NCBI GenBank assembly: GCA_024400895.1
Contig: JAKSMA010000121.1
Span: 1 to 7,328, forward strand
Direction: 5' to 3'
Source of the DNA: Muribaculaceae bacterium
GTDB lineage: Bacteria > Bacteroidota > Bacteroidia > Bacteroidales > Muribaculaceae
DNA: 7,328 nucleotides
Shown: in pieces, positions 5,680-7,328 of the stretch
How positions within the stretch are numbered: position 1 is the stretch's first letter
Layout of the letters: the number at the start of each line of letters is the position of its first letter
The notes under the pieces: generated by a model
What the model was told of the DNA's origin: nothing
Databases searched by the model: none
Seen by the model: the letters and a program-made list of their open reading frames with translations, nothing else
Made by a program: the position numbers and the translations under genes

Positions 5680-7230
5680 ATGAAAAAGTCATTACTTTTA
5701 GCAGGAATGCTCGCATTTGCAGTTGCTGCTAATGCACAGCATCCATTCGCTTACGGTCTAAAGAGCGCTAACGTTGAAAGCGGCACCGTATCTGGCGAAA
5801 GTCTTACAGTAAACTACACGCTCAATGCCGACGCTCAAAATGTGGTAGTTAAAATTCTCAAGGTTGAAGACGGATCTGTGGTTAAGGGTCAAGAACTTAC
5901 CAGCGAAGGCCTCACTAAAGGTGCTCACCAAGTAGAAATCAGCCTCGATGGTCTTGAAAAAGGCGTAGAATACACTTTCAGCGTGCAAGCAACCGGTGTT
6001 GCAGGCCAAAGCAAGGAAGTTTTTGGTTCAAGCGATTTTGCAACTGGTCAAGCACACCAATTCTGGAGCCCTTACGGAATCGCGGTTGACAACAACACCA
6101 ACAGCGAGCACTTCGGTCGCGTGCTTTGCAACGAATCACAAACCTCAGTGCCAGCTACTTACTTCGCAGGTGGCAAAGTAGGCATCTTTGAATACACCCC
6201 ACAAGGCGAATTCGTTGCTTACCACAATCCATTGAATATCCGCACCGACTTCTGTCCTGATGGCACTACTCGCGCTTTCAACTTTAAGAAAACTCACATC
6301 TCAAAAGACGGTCGCATCTTCGTAGGCGTTGACAACTGTGTTAACAATCCTATCTATGAACTCAGTGCCGACCTCGAAACCTGGACCCCTCTCTTCGAAG
6401 GTACACTCGATGAAGCCACCGGTTACATCAACGACGCTAACGGTGCATTAGTTGCTGGTCCAAGTGCAGCATTTGCAATCGCTGGTGAAGGCGACAACCT
6501 TAAGCTTGTGAACCTCGCTTGCAAAGGTGGTCAAGTATTCAACTATGGTAACTTCACTACACACTACTACGACTTAGGCACAGCTACCAGCTGGGCAGCA
6601 CCTGCAACCAACGAAGTGATGCCTCTTAGCATGCAGTACACCATTTCTGCTCAAAGTGTATCTATCGCTATGGATGAAGACGGCAAAGGTATTTGGTATG
6701 TTCAATACCGTGGCACTCCTACAGAAACTCAACCTGCAGTGAAGCACGTTACTCTCACCGAAAATGGATGGGAAGAAGATTATAGCGACATCACTACCGT
6801 GGCTCGAGGCGGCGGCGTGGCTTGGAACAAAGACTACACTCTCCTCGCAATGCCTAAGGGAAACAACTTGCTTGGCATCTATGAAGTTTCATACAGCCCA
6901 ACAGCTGTAGGTCCAGTGCTTACTCAAAAATATTCTGTTAGCACTCCTACTATTCGTGGCTTCAACGACATCGCATTCGACTACGCTAACAATGTATACG
7001 CATGCGACAACGGTAAGGAAGTTCTCCAACAAATCCAGCTTCCTCTCGAAGAACCAGTTTGCGAAACTCCAGCTCCTGTAAGCGAAACATTCCATCTTCC
7101 TACAGCAACTGCTATCAACGACGTGACTAACGCAACTGTTGATTCTGTTAAGAAGGTTTATGAAAATGGCCAAATCTACATCATCAAGGGCGAACGCAAG
7201 TTCAACATCATGGGTGTAGAAGTGAAATAA
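5680..7230 (+). CDS. Exported protein with Ig-like N-terminal domain, propeller-like core and conserved C-terminal tail
   Basis: The 516-residue product begins with a signal peptide (MKKSLLLAGMLAFAVAANA, cleaved before Gln20). Residues about 24-122 look like an Ig-like/FlgD-like beta-sandwich: SLTVNYTLNADAQNVVVKIL, then KGAHQVEISLDGLEKG and EYTFSVQATG. Residues about 128-458 carry NHL/YncE-like repeat units, for example SPYGIAVDNN (130-139), KTHISKDGRIFVGVDN (204-219), VSIAMDEDGKGIWYVQYRG (327-345), GGVAWNKDYTLLAMPKGNN (378-396) and GFNDIAFDYANNVYACDNGK (427-446). This suggests a beta-propeller, which is inference. A Pro/Glu/Thr-rich linker (about 455-478) leads to a tail (ENGQIYIIKGE, then KFNIMGVEVK) almost the same as in the preceding gene's product. 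No catalytic site is recognised. Both genes look highly expressed by codon use, and both probably use the same export or sorting route. The family is not identified. Confidence 0.88.
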   Translation: MKKSLLLAGMLAFAVAANAQHPFAYGLKSANVESGTVSGESLTVNYTLNADAQNVVVKILKVEDGSVVKGQELTSEGLTKGAHQVEISLDGLEKGVEYTFSVQATGVAGQSKEVFGSSDFATGQAHQFWSPYGIAVDNNTNSEHFGRVLCNESQTSVPATYFAGGKVGIFEYTPQGEFVAYHNPLNIRTDFCPDGTTRAFNFKKTHISKDGRIFVGVDNCVNNPIYELSADLETWTPLFEGTLDEATGYINDANGALVAGPSAAFAIAGEGDNLKLVNLACKGGQVFNYGNFTTHYYDLGTATSWAAPATNEVMPLSMQYTISAQSVSIAMDEDGKGIWYVQYRGTPTETQPAVKHVTLTENGWEEDYSDITTVARGGGVAWNKDYTLLAMPKGNNLLGIYEVSYSPTAVGPVLTQKYSVSTPTIRGFNDIAFDYANNVYACDNGKEVLQQIQLPLEEPVCETPAPVSETFHLPTATAINDVTNATVDSVKKVYENGQIYIIKGERKFNIMGVEVK

Positions 7231-7251
7231 TCATTTCCTATAACAATTCAC

Positions 7252-7280
7252 AAAAAGGTCGCCTACTGGCGGCCTTTTTT
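7252..7280 (+). terminator. Rho-independent terminator after the second exported-protein gene
   Basis: Arms 7252-7263 (AAAAAGGTCGCC) and 7268-7279 (GGCGGCCTTTTT) pair over 12 bp with one G-T wobble and loop TACT, ending in a T6 tract. It lies 21 nt after the stop codon. The remaining 48 bases to the window edge show no gene I can support. Confidence 0.93.
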
Positions 7281-7328
7281 GGGATCAGCGGATTTTCCTG
7301 GTTGGTGGAGCGCATATTCAAGAATATA

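Noticed and set aside
7281..7328. Right-edge segment considered as a gene start or tRNA end
   Set aside because: Only 48 bases, with no start codon plus leader, no tRNA arm pattern and no recognisable motif.

Overview
The window reads as chromosomal DNA of a member of the Bacteroidota, most likely order Bacteroidales (Muribaculaceae- or Prevotellaceae-like; the family is inference). Four things point there. The six-domain ribosomal protein S1 has the Bacteroidales sequence throughout. Four gene starts are preceded by the Bacteroidota promoter pattern TTTG - 19/20 nt - TAnnTTTG (one with a weaker -33 half). Leaders are A/T-rich without a Shine-Dalgarno sequence. Two exported proteins have a signal peptide ending Ala-Asn-Ala before Gln, the 'Q-rule' arrangement typical of this phylum.

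Layout. 1-526 (+) is the 3' end of a gene for a soluble protein I do not recognise, closed by a hairpin terminator at 555-590. 614-1792 (-) encodes a family 3 membrane acyltransferase, and 1802-2167 (-) a small lipoprotein. They lie 9 nt apart in the order lipoprotein then acyltransferase and probably form one transcription unit with a promoter at 2191-2222. 2303-4078 (-) is rpsA, with its own promoter and a strong terminator at 2230-2263. 4079-4381 is a divergent regulatory region of about 300 bp. 4382-5500 (+) and 5680-7230 (+) encode two exported, probably beta-propeller-like proteins. They share an unusual C-terminal tail, and each has its own promoter and terminator. The last 48 bases show nothing I can assign.

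How the genes relate. rpsA is housekeeping: S1 delivers mRNA to the ribosome, which matters in a phylum that seldom uses Shine-Dalgarno pairing. The lipoprotein-acyltransferase pair belongs to the cell envelope and may modify a surface or periplasmic glycan, but the substrate cannot be read from the sequence. The two exported proteins are the most interesting part. Their cores look different, but both have the Ala|Gln signal peptide and a near-identical ~28-residue C-terminal module, which suggests a common export, anchoring or sorting route. The partial gene, rpsA and both exported-protein genes use a narrow set of codons (GGT, GCT, AAG, AAC), suggesting high expression. No mobile element, CRISPR array, tRNA or rRNA was seen.
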